Part shown: in pieces, positions 23,662-30,485 of the stretch
How positions within the stretch are numbered: the stretch's first letter is position 1
Layout: each line of letters begins with the position of its first letter
NCBI GenBank assembly: GCA_019637295.1
Contig: JAHBVX010000001.1
Coordinates: 161,501 to 225,500, forward strand
Source: Polyangiaceae bacterium
Lineage (GTDB): Bacteria; Myxococcota_A; Polyangia; Polyangiales; Polyangiaceae
Length of the DNA: 64,000 nucleotides
Direction: 5' to 3'
Notes under the pieces: model-generated
Told to the model about the DNA's origin: nothing
Database searches by the model: none
Seen by the model: the letters and a program-made list of their open reading frames with translations, nothing else
Made by a program: the position numbers and the translations under genes

Positions 23662-25257
23662 TCACCACGCGGGCATCTTCGCTTCGACGCGCTTGCCGAA
23701 GAACACGGCCAGCACCGTGGGTACGACGAACATCAAGAGCCCGACGAACGCGAGCGAGCCGCCGATGCCCAGTACGCCCAGCCACACGTGAACGCTCGGG
23801 TCGTAGCTGACGGGGTGCAGCGCGCCCGAGGCCTCTACGTCCCAGCTCCGGCGGGACACGCCGTAGGAGCCGGCGAAGGACATGCCCAGGCTCATCAGCA
23901 CGATGCCGGCTGCGAACACGTAGGGCTGAGCGCGACACATCCAACGTAGCGGGAACTCGCGCCGGAAGATGAGTGGCACGACGTAGTACGCCAGCGCCAT
24001 GAACGCGAGGCTGGTTCCGCCCACGACCGTGGCGTGGAAGTGCCCCGGGATGCGCAGGGTGTTGTGCGCGATGATGTTGATCTGTTCGGTGCCCAGCGTC
24101 ACGCCCGTGATGCCGCCGATGAAGCCGAAGATCAAAAGCGACAGGAAGAAGCCCGAGAAGCCAGGGTTCTTCCAGGGGGCAGCGCCGAGCCAGCCGAACA
24201 GTCCTTTGGTGTGTCCTTGCTTGCGCAGCGCGACTTCGACCGCTGCCGGCACCGTGTAGCCGTGGATCATCGACGCGAGCACGGCCAGGTACATGGCGTA
24301 GGAGGTGTTCCAGATCTTCCAGCCCGCGCTCACGCCCGGGTCGACGAGCAGGTGATGCGCGGAGGCCAAGTTGATGAACAGGATGTAGAGCAAGAACGCC
24401 GTGCGGCTGACGCCTTGGTTGAGCACCTTTGCGCCCACGGTCAGGGTCCCGAGCAGGTACCAGACGCTGACCATGGCGGCCACGTTCACCTGCTGCGATT
24501 GATGGCCCAGGCCCCACCACACCAGGCGGTACGCTGCCGGATCCACGTGGTCGATGACGTCGATGGACCACAGGAACGTCGGGATCATGATGCCGGCGCC
24601 GTGCAAGAGTGTGCTCACCGCGATGATGGCCGCCGTGATCGCGCCGAACACGACCAACGGCACGGAACCCGAGTAGGTCTTGTCTCGCTTGGCGATGTAG
24701 ACCGTGGCCAGGAAGTTGATCACGCCGATCAACGTGCCCACGGCGACCAGGATGATCGCCAGGTAGAAGGTCGGGTGCGCGCGCAGGGGCACGTAGGACG
24801 TCATCATCACGTCCGCCTTGCCGGCGAGGATCACAGCGTCGAGCATGATGGCGCCCACCGCCATGCAGGCAAAGCCCGCCCAGCCCGCCTTGACCGAGGC
24901 CAGTCGCGACTTGAGCAGCGCGGTGGCGGCGAAGTAGAGGATCCCGATCTCCATGAACAGGATCCACAGGATCAGCATGTTCAGGCCGTGGAACGTGGTC
25001 ATGCGGTAGTACCACTCGGCGTTCAGCAGGTGCACCGCGCTCCAGCGCGTGAGCGCGAGGAGCAGCGCCGCGATGCCGCCGAGGAGCAGGAACACGACGG
25101 CGAACACGGCGTTGATCTTGATGAACTTCTCTGCGGCCAAATCGACGGTCAGTCCCGTCGTGGCGCACACGCGAAAGGTCCCGGGGGGATGATTGCCGCG
25201 CCCCGCGGCCTCGGTCTCGGGGAGCGCGCCTTCGACGGTGGGATCGAGTGTGGTCAT
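23662..25257 (-). CDS. Heme-copper reductase subunit I lacking the catalytic Tyr (predicted eNOR-type nitric oxide reductase)
   Basis: This is a 531-residue, 12 to 13-helix protein of the B-type heme-copper family. Metal ligands are all present: H90 (TTFHGLNML) for the low-spin heme, H252 (GLGHQSQQVN) and the H301-H302 pair (SAHHLL) for CuB, H398 (AHNTL) nearby, and H406/H408 (PGHFHAT) for the hemes. In oxygen reductases the helix VI motif is HPEVY, where the Tyr is cross-linked to the CuB His. Here the equivalent residue is Gln256. Loss of that Tyr is the hallmark of NO-reducing branches of the superfamily. Gln at this spot is, as I recall it, the eNOR pattern. It is co-encoded with a CuA subunit II, so electrons come from a cytochrome c or cupredoxin. 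An oxygen-reducing role cannot be excluded. Confidence 0.85.
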   Translation of the reverse strand: MTTLDPTVEGALPETEAAGRGNHPPGTFRVCATTGLTVDLAAEKFIKINAVFAVVFLLLGGIAALLLALTRWSAVHLLNAEWYYRMTTFHGLNMLILWILFMEIGILYFAATALLKSRLASVKAGWAGFACMAVGAIMLDAVILAGKADVMMTSYVPLRAHPTFYLAIILVAVGTLIGVINFLATVYIAKRDKTYSGSVPLVVFGAITAAIIAVSTLLHGAGIMIPTFLWSIDVIDHVDPAAYRLVWWGLGHQSQQVNVAAMVSVWYLLGTLTVGAKVLNQGVSRTAFLLYILFINLASAHHLLVDPGVSAGWKIWNTSYAMYLAVLASMIHGYTVPAAVEVALRKQGHTKGLFGWLGAAPWKNPGFSGFFLSLLIFGFIGGITGVTLGTEQINIIAHNTLRIPGHFHATVVGGTSLAFMALAYYVVPLIFRREFPLRWMCRAQPYVFAAGIVLMSLGMSFAGSYGVSRRSWDVEASGALHPVSYDPSVHVWLGVLGIGGSLAFVGLLMFVVPTVLAVFFGKRVEAKMPAW

Positions 25258-25261
25258 GGCT

Positions 25262-25789
25262 TCACTCCGTCACGATGATGCGGCCAGTCATCTGGTGGTG
25301 ACCGATGCCGCAGAACTCGTTGCACAGGATGGGGAACTCGCCGGCCATCGTGGGGGTGATGGTCAGCACGTGGTCGTAGCCAGGCAGAACTTGGAAGTTC
25401 ATGTTGATGGGGAGCACGGCGAAGCCGTGTTGGATGTCGAGGGAGGAGATGTGCAGCCGATAGGTCTGCCCCTTCTTGAACTGCAGCACCGGGTAGAAGC
25501 GCCACATCTGCGCTTGCAGGTAGGCGTCGCCGCCCGGCGGAGGCTCGGCGATGGGGGTGCCGTTCACCTCGCCGACTTTGTTGGAGTCGACGAACTGCTG
25601 CACGCGGTCGGCGAAGCGAGTCGGCTCGACGGTGTAAGCCTCGCCCGTGCTGTTCTGCTTGCCCTTGAAGTGCCAGTAGGGCATCGCGAGCGTGAGCACG
25701 ATGCACCAGAGCAGGGCGAGGCCGATCCACGCGCGCTCGGTGCCGGTGGGAGCGTGGAGCCAGTTCTTGGCGGGACTCTCGATGGACAT
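25262..25789 (-). CDS. Heme-copper reductase subunit II with CuA site
   Basis: This is a 175-residue protein from the ATG at 25789. An upstream extension without a ribosome site would lengthen it to 223 residues. One membrane helix at about residues 23-43 anchors it, and the rest is a cupredoxin domain outside the membrane. The complete CuA ligand set is visible: a His in DIQHGFAV (about 121), then C156, E158, C160, H164 and M167 in CNEFCGIGHHQM. It accepts electrons from a soluble donor and passes them to subunit I. The stop is 4 bp before the subunit I start, showing tight coupling. The short one-helix form is typical of B-type rather than A-type enzymes. Confidence 0.92.
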   Translation of the reverse strand: MSIESPAKNWLHAPTGTERAWIGLALLWCIVLTLAMPYWHFKGKQNSTGEAYTVEPTRFADRVQQFVDSNKVGEVNGTPIAEPPPGGDAYLQAQMWRFYPVLQFKKGQTYRLHISSLDIQHGFAVLPINMNFQVLPGYDHVLTITPTMAGEFPILCNEFCGIGHHQMTGRIIVTE

Positions 25790-25806
25790 CGGTGTGTCTC
25801 CCGGGG

Positions 25807-25962
25807 TCAGGGCAGCGTCGCCGCCTTCAGGTTTGCGAGCTCGAGCAGGCCCCAGAGCGTGTAGGAGATGGCCGGAATGAGCACGCCCAGAGCGAGCAAG
25901 AGCCAGGTGTTGTCGAGCATGCGCTCGAGCCAATGGACGGGGGGATCATTCGATTCAGACAT
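25807..25962 (-). CDS. Short single-helix membrane protein of the reductase operon
   Basis: This 51-residue protein starts at the ATG at 25962, overlapping the stop of the upstream subunit-I-like gene by 8 bp. The N-terminus (MSESNDPPVHWLERMLDN) is soluble, and one helix (TWLLLALGVLIPAISYTLW, about residues 19-37) precedes a short end. It sits 17 bp ahead of the CuA subunit. The size and place recall subunit IIa of ba3-type oxidases, and this may be the true equivalent, leaving the 57-residue protein at 23475 as an extra. Gene overlap and the helix pattern support it, although no homology can be proven by eye. Confidence 0.7.
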   Translation of the reverse strand: MSESNDPPVHWLERMLDNTWLLLALGVLIPAISYTLWGLLELANLKAATLP

Positions 25963-27358
25963 GGTTGCCTCCGAGCTCGATGGCGAGCGGTCTTGGGCGG
26001 ATGGCGAACGCGCGCCAGTACGCGCGCATCACCAAGGTCAGGAACAACAGGCCGCCGACGATGGCGATCAGGCCTCCGATGCTCATGACACCGAGCCCCA
26101 GCATGGCTCCGAGCCGGTCAGTGCTCTGCTCGGCGCCGTACAGTTTGCGGCCCATGCCGTGCGCGCCGCTCCACGCGAAGCCGAGCGCGAACACGGCCTG
26201 CCCCAGCGCGAAGATCGCCGGCTGCCAGAGCACCAGACGACGGGTGCGCACCGTGGGCCGCGGGCAGAGCCCCACGGCCTCGAGCAGCACGATGGTGCCC
26301 GCCATGAACGCCACCGTCACGCCGCCGATTGCGGCGTGATAGTGCGCCGGGACCAGCGTGGTGGAGCCGCGGATGCACGCGCCGAGCACGAAGCCCAGCG
26401 TCGTGAGCCCGATGCTCGACGCGAAGCCGACGGTGCGTACGTCGAGCTTCGCCGCGCCACGCCGCCAGAAGCGGATCAGGAGAGTGAGCCCCAGCGTGGT
26501 GACCGCGGGGAAGATGGCCCAGCGCATCAACGTGGTAAACCCTTCGCGGGCAGCGACGTCTTGCACGCCGCGCGCGGCGAGCAGGGGCGCCGCGAGCCAG
26601 GGCAACACCAGCACACCGAAGGCGACGGCGGCCAGCGCCCGCGGCAGCAGGGGCCGCTCCGGATCCTCGATCAGGATCAGCCAGGTGCTCACCATCGCCG
26701 CGCTGCTCGCGGCCTGCAGCACGTGGCCGCCGCCCCAGTTCGCCAGCTCGAAGCGGACGTCCGCCGGCAGGTGAGGGGGCGTGTGCACCCAGCTCGCTGC
26801 GAAGGTGAGCGCGGCGATGATCAGGAGCACCCCCGTGGCGCGCAGGCCGACCACGGCGCTGCCGGAGATCCGGAGCAGCCGTCCTGGCGCGGGCTCGGAC
26901 GGCCACAGGCGCTTGTCCACGATGGCGAGCAGCACACCCAGGGCGAACAGCACGAGGCCCGCCGCGAAGGACCAGTGGTCGATCATCGGCACGTAGTTGG
27001 CGAGCACGGGCTGGGCGCCGGGAGCGGCGGCGGCGAGTACGAGAAGTCCGACGCCGCCGGTGGCCACGCCCACGCCTGCCCGACTCGCCCAGGAGCTCTG
27101 TCCCGCGCGAGGCAAGAGGAAGAGGAGTGCAGCGGTGAAGGCGTAGAGCCACACCACCAGGGAGAGGTCGACGTGGACCACCAGGCAGCGTCGGAAGAAT
27201 GCTGGGTCCGTGATCAGACCGGAGAGCCCGGGTGCGCGACCCACGACCAGCGCCAGCGACAGCAGGCCAGCGAGCACCAGCGAGCCGACCGCGAGCAGCA
27301 GCCAGCGTCGGATGGCCAAGGCCTCTGCTGCGGAGCTCGTGCTGGCGTCGGTCGACAT
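25955..27358 (-). CDS. Second subunit-I-like heme-copper protein with degenerate CuB site
   Basis: This is a 467-residue, about 12-helix protein, the first gene of the reductase operon. It aligns by motif with subunit I: CLVVHVDLSLVVW in helix II, NWGGGHVLQAASSAAMVSTW in helix VI and VPAHYHAAIGGVTVAF in helix X. Heme ligands are therefore plausible. The His-His pair that would complete CuB is absent (the region reads VAAREGFTTLMRW), so it is unlikely to be catalytic. It may bind one or two hemes and act as an electron-transfer or NO-channelling partner of the real subunit I. The promoter region upstream carries an FNR-like palindrome about 61 bp before the start. The stop overlaps the next gene. 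Confidence 0.75.
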   Translation of the reverse strand: MSTDASTSSAAEALAIRRWLLLAVGSLVLAGLLSLALVVGRAPGLSGLITDPAFFRRCLVVHVDLSLVVWLYAFTAALLFLLPRAGQSSWASRAGVGVATGGVGLLVLAAAAPGAQPVLANYVPMIDHWSFAAGLVLFALGVLLAIVDKRLWPSEPAPGRLLRISGSAVVGLRATGVLLIIAALTFAASWVHTPPHLPADVRFELANWGGGHVLQAASSAAMVSTWLILIEDPERPLLPRALAAVAFGVLVLPWLAAPLLAARGVQDVAAREGFTTLMRWAIFPAVTTLGLTLLIRFWRRGAAKLDVRTVGFASSIGLTTLGFVLGACIRGSTTLVPAHYHAAIGGVTVAFMAGTIVLLEAVGLCPRPTVRTRRLVLWQPAIFALGQAVFALGFAWSGAHGMGRKLYGAEQSTDRLGAMLGLGVMSIGGLIAIVGGLLFLTLVMRAYWRAFAIRPRPLAIELGGNHV

Positions 27359-27412
27359 GGGCTATCTCTGGACTCGTAAGTCCATTGATAGCGCGTGCCG
27401 CGGACAGGCGTT

Positions 27413-27426
27413 ATGACGGGGGTCAG
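27413..27426. promoter_or_regulatory. FNR-spaced palindrome upstream of the NO-reductase-like operon
   Basis: ATGAC-GGGG-GTCAG differs by one base from the exact ATGAC-N4-GTCAT. Its centre is about 61 bp upstream of the first start codon, within the 93-bp gap after the preceding gene. That position suits an activator at -41.5 with a 20-bp leader. A TTGAT half site also lies closer in, at about 27394. Confidence 0.5.
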
Positions 27427-27451
27427 CTCCCCACCCGTCCCGCTCGGTACC

Positions 27452-28225
27452 TCACTTCTTGGGAGCGGCTTTCGCGGGCGCGGGCTCGTTCAGGACCCGC
27501 TCGAGCATCTGCAGCAGCTCCAGCCCGTCGACGCGCGCTTGTTCGCTCGCCTTGCGCAGCCTCGGGAACTCGGGTTTGGCGTCCATCAGGTTGCGGCGCA
27601 CGTCGCCGGTCTTCGCTGGCCCGAGCAGTCGAAACTCGGCCTCCACGCGTCGCTCGAGGAGCTCCGTGTGGGGTTGGAGGATGCGCGCGCGCCAGCCGAG
27701 CTCGCTGCTCTGGGCAACTACCCTCGCCGCGCCTTTCGCCGCCTTCTTCGCGGCGTCGAGCCACGCGCGATCTTCCGCAGCCGGGGCGTTGCCCTCGACG
27801 ACGAAGCGCACCTCGATCTCGCCTTTTGCGTCGCGGCGCGCCACGAACTCCCGCGGCGGCTCCTCGTCCTCGGGTGGCGGCTCGTGCTCGGCGAGCCCCT
27901 CCAAGCTCAGCGCCAGCTTCGTCCCTGCTTCCCGCAGTCGCGCGGCGCTCTCGGCCAGGGTCTTCTCGAGCACCTGGCGAGACGTCAGGCGGTCCCGCCC
28001 CGCCGCGAGGGCGAGCTCCGTCTCGAGCTGGCTCAGCTCGCCGCCGAGCGGCGCGACGCCCACCTGGATCCGATGCAGCTCGATGAAGTAGGCGTCGAAG
28101 TCGCTCACCCCGGTGGCGTGTACTTGCTGGCGGGCCACGTCGGTCGGTCCGGAGCTGCCCACGACTCGTGCGCAGCCCAGGCTCAACAGGGCCACCAAGG
28201 TCCACAGCTGCGCTCGGCCGGCCAT
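27452..28225 (-). CDS. Lipoprotein, helical, unknown function
   Basis: This 257-residue protein starts at ATG 28225, giving a signal peptide with lipobox LSLGCAR (Cys about 18). The upstream open extension lacks a signal. The mature part is rich in Glu, Arg and Leu and is predicted mainly helical, with coiled-coil-like stretches (ELALAAGRDRLTSRQVLEKTLAESAARLREAG is split by Pro later) and an acidic Pro segment (EHEPPPEDEEPP). It ends in a Lys/Ala/Pro tail (PAPAKAAPKK). No known domain recognised. It is the second gene after the 28228 lipoprotein, with 2 bp between stop and start. Confidence 0.7.
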   Translation of the reverse strand: MAGRAQLWTLVALLSLGCARVVGSSGPTDVARQQVHATGVSDFDAYFIELHRIQVGVAPLGGELSQLETELALAAGRDRLTSRQVLEKTLAESAARLREAGTKLALSLEGLAEHEPPPEDEEPPREFVARRDAKGEIEVRFVVEGNAPAAEDRAWLDAAKKAAKGAARVVAQSSELGWRARILQPHTELLERRVEAEFRLLGPAKTGDVRRNLMDAKPEFPRLRKASEQARVDGLELLQMLERVLNEPAPAKAAPKK

Positions 28226-28227
28226 GG

Positions 28228-28620
28228 TCACTCGCAGCTGCTCAGGCAGCGATCGGCGACGCAGGCGGCGTAGTCCGACTGCAGCTTCAGGCCGTCCTGA
28301 GACGACGTCGCGGTCGTGCAGCTGGCGCTCGTGCCGTTGGGCGCGCACAGCTGGGGCGGCGTCCACCCCACGCCGTAGCAGGCATCCGTCTCGGGGTTGC
28401 ACTCCGCTGCGATGCACCCGGCGCAGCTGGGTTGCTGAAACAGGCAGCCCGCGCCGCTGCCCCCACCGCCCCCGCTGCCTCCGCCGCCGTCAGCGCCGCC
28501 CGAGTCCCCGCAGGCCGCCAGGGCCAGGGCGCCGATCAGCGCCAGCGCCAGCGAGCCTGCCCCAAGACTGCCCAAGTCGAGCTCGGCGCCTCTGCGCGTT
28601 CCCTCTGCGCCATCAATCAT
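28228..28620 (-). CDS. Small Cys-rich lipoprotein
   Basis: This is a 130-residue protein with a hydrophobic signal (residues about 20-36) and lipobox LALAACGD, followed by a short Gly linker. The last 75 residues hold ten Cys in patterns such as CAGCIAAEC, CYGVGW and CVADRCLSSCE, resembling the paired-Cys modules common in myxobacterial lipoproteins (CxxCxxxxC and a terminal CxxxC). Function unknown. It is co-directional and nearly contiguous with the next lipoprotein gene, so the two are likely one transcript. The promoter must lie in the 265-bp divergent region shared with the Rrf2 gene. Confidence 0.75.
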   Translation of the reverse strand: MIDGAEGTRRGAELDLGSLGAGSLALALIGALALAACGDSGGADGGGGSGGGGGSGAGCLFQQPSCAGCIAAECNPETDACYGVGWTPPQLCAPNGTSASCTTATSSQDGLKLQSDYAACVADRCLSSCE

Positions 28621-28885
28621 GGCGCACAGGCTCGCACGTTCGCGCCTCGCGCTTCAAGAGAGTGCTTGCGCGCTTCGGGGCCCGGCAGAGATTAGCTGCT
28701 GCGACCGCCGATCCTCTCGCTGCGCCGGGCGGCCTCGTCGCTGCGCTCCTCACCCTACTTCAGTAGGCCTCCGGTGCTCGCTCCTCGGGCGCCCGTCTCG
28801 CTTCGGTCTCGCCGGTCTCGCGACGCACAAATTTCTGCCGGGCCCCTTCGGATCGATGGTTCTATTGCCGAGTCCAGAGGCATCG

Positions 28886-29374
28886 ATGTCGCAACCTCGT
28901 TCCAAGAAGCTCCGGCGCGCCGCCCCGGCTCCGCCCTCCCGCGCTCGCGTCTCTCCGGTCAGCCAGACCGCGGAGTATGCGTTGCGGGCGATGTCCTGTC
29001 TGGCCGCTCAGCCGAGCGGCACCGCCCTCACCGCGCTAGCCCTGTCCGACGCGGCGTGCGTGCCCGCGCATTACCTCTCGAAGATCCTACGCAAGCTGGT
29101 CGAAGCCGGGCTGCTCTCGTCCCAGAAGGGCCACGGCGGCGGCTTCGTGCTCGCGCGCGCGCCCACTCGCGTGCGCCTGGCGGACATACTGGCCGCCGTG
29201 GACGAGCTGCCCACCGGCGGCCGTTGCGCCTTCGGCTGGGGTAACTGCGACGCGAGGCACCCGTGCCCGCTGCACGACGCCTGGTCCAGGCTCAACATCG
29301 CGTTCTGCGAGTGGGCCGAGGGCACGACGCTGGCCGAAGTCGCCGGCACCCGGCGCGCTCGAGGAACAGGCTGA
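28886..29374 (+). CDS. Rrf2-family transcriptional regulator with Fe-S ligand Cys
   Basis: This is a 162-residue protein. The N-terminal 25 residues are basic. A winged helix follows (TAEYALRAMSCLAA, and ACVPAHYLSKILRKLVEAGLLSSQKGHGGGFVLAR). Three Cys at 114, 121 and 127 (C-x6-C-x5-C) match the [2Fe-2S]/[4Fe-4S] ligand region of IscR, NsrR and RsrR. NsrR senses nitric oxide and represses NO-detoxifying genes. The NO-reductase-like operon begins 1.5 kb away, which makes an NO-sensing role attractive but unproven. The ATG at 28886 was chosen over a longer open frame that lacks a ribosome site. The 265-bp upstream region contains a CCTACT/AGTAGG hairpin. Confidence 0.82.
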   Translation: MSQPRSKKLRRAAPAPPSRARVSPVSQTAEYALRAMSCLAAQPSGTALTALALSDAACVPAHYLSKILRKLVEAGLLSSQKGHGGGFVLARAPTRVRLADILAAVDELPTGGRCAFGWGNCDARHPCPLHDAWSRLNIAFCEWAEGTTLAEVAGTRRARGTG

Positions 29375-29415
29375 CTTCTCCGCGCAGAGTCAACCGGAGG
29401 CAACGGCACCCGGGG

Positions 29416-29853
29416 TCAGGGGCTCTCGCACGTTGGGGGGAAAGCAGGTCCCTCCGTACAGGTCACCCACCGCGGGTCCTCGAGCAGCGAGCGCGCATGG
29501 GCGCCGCTCGTTGGGATGTCGAATCTCTGACCGTCGGCGGCGCGCTTCACGCAGCCCATATCGGCGGTCAGGATCCGATCGAACGGTCGCGGAATACAGC
29601 CGATCACGACCGAAGTGTCCTCAACGCACGCGCCAGTGTCGCCTGTCGTCTCGTGCACCGGGTACCCGTCCACCGGATCGCACTCGTCGGGACAGCTGTT
29701 CGCCATCTTGGGGCACGCGGTTTTGACCGCAGCCGCGTCCACCGCGCCGACTTCTTCGTCAGTGGCGCAGGCGAGCGTAACCAACAAGGCGCAGACCAGA
29801 GCGGTTATCGTTGACGTAACTTGCGGTGCTGTCGATGCCGTGGTCATGGTCAT
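29416..29853 (-). CDS. Secreted/lipoprotein of unknown function
   Basis: This 145-residue exported protein has a signal peptide with hydrophobic core ITALVCALLVTLAC and a possible lipobox (TLAC). The mature part has six further Cys (TACPKMANSCPDECDPVDGYP, GACVED, IGCIPRP, MGCVKR, VTCTEG, PTCESP) and no repeats. It is 3 bp downstream of the decayed subtilase, which suggests that both once formed an operon in which this small protein accompanied the protease. Function is unknown. Confidence 0.6.
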   Translation of the reverse strand: MTMTTASTAPQVTSTITALVCALLVTLACATDEEVGAVDAAAVKTACPKMANSCPDECDPVDGYPVHETTGDTGACVEDTSVVIGCIPRPFDRILTADMGCVKRAADGQRFDIPTSGAHARSLLEDPRWVTCTEGPAFPPTCESP

Positions 29854-29856
29854 GGC

Positions 29857-30370
29857 TCAGTGGTTCGTGTGACCCGAAGGGTCGGAGTGGAAGAAGTCAC
29901 CGGAGCCCCCGCGCGAATCCACTCCGGACAACAAGTCCGTGCTTGGCCCCTGGGCTGCGTCTCCCATGAGCAACAGGTTGAGCCGCAGCGTACGCGCAGT
30001 CTGCCCCCATCCGATACTCTTGAACCCGTCCAGGACCCGTGCCGCGCTTCCGGCAACCATCGGCGATGCGGCGGACGTCCCGCCGAACGCCACTCCCGCG
30101 GAGTTCGAGTTCGCGTAGTAGGACGTGCCCGACCAGACTATGTGGTTCGTCCCGTCGAAGTTCACGAGCATGGGTGCCATCAAGTCCAGCCCGGCGTCGT
30201 GTCCGGACGAGCCATTCGCCAAAGAGATGAAGATACCGGCCTTGCTGCTGTCTACGTGACGGTCCAGTGAAGGGTGTTCAGGCCGCCGACGGTGAGAACC
30301 TCCGACCGCATCTGAGGATGGGCGAGCATGCAACCGTTGCCTTGGAACCACCTGCCATGGTTGCCCTGCG
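29857..30370 (-). pseudogene. Truncated, frameshifted subtilisin-like (S8) protease remnant
   Basis: The C-terminal part of an S8 peptidase is readable: IFISLANGSSGHDAGLDLMAP, then FGGTSAASPMVAGSAARVL with the catalytic Ser, and an end at GHTNH. About 30250 the frame changes. Upstream, another frame continues the protease (GNGCMLAHPQ and EVLTVGGLNTL, the usual VLTVGA region). The catalytic Asp and His portions are missing, since the divergent tryptophanase gene starts at 30486. So at least a deletion and a frameshift have removed activity. The left over part still reads to a stop 3 bp before the next gene. Confidence 0.7.
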
Positions 30371-30485
30371 CCGCGGGCTCGCCTTTCCGCTCGACTCGTA
30401 CGCGCCACGCTGTTCCCGCGCCGGACCGACAAGGAAAGCGTCCGCGCCCTGGCGGTCGCGCGTCGCCTCTGCAACCCTCGGCGGC

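Noticed and set aside
25790-25933. A longer N-terminus for the CuA subunit
   Set aside because: The extra 48 residues overlap the 51-residue membrane gene, are Arg/Ala-rich and have no ribosome site.
28740-28800. CCTACT/AGTAGG hairpin as an intrinsic terminator or small RNA
   Set aside because: There is no U-tract and no promoter-like sequence nearby. It is noted only as a hairpin upstream of the Rrf2 gene.
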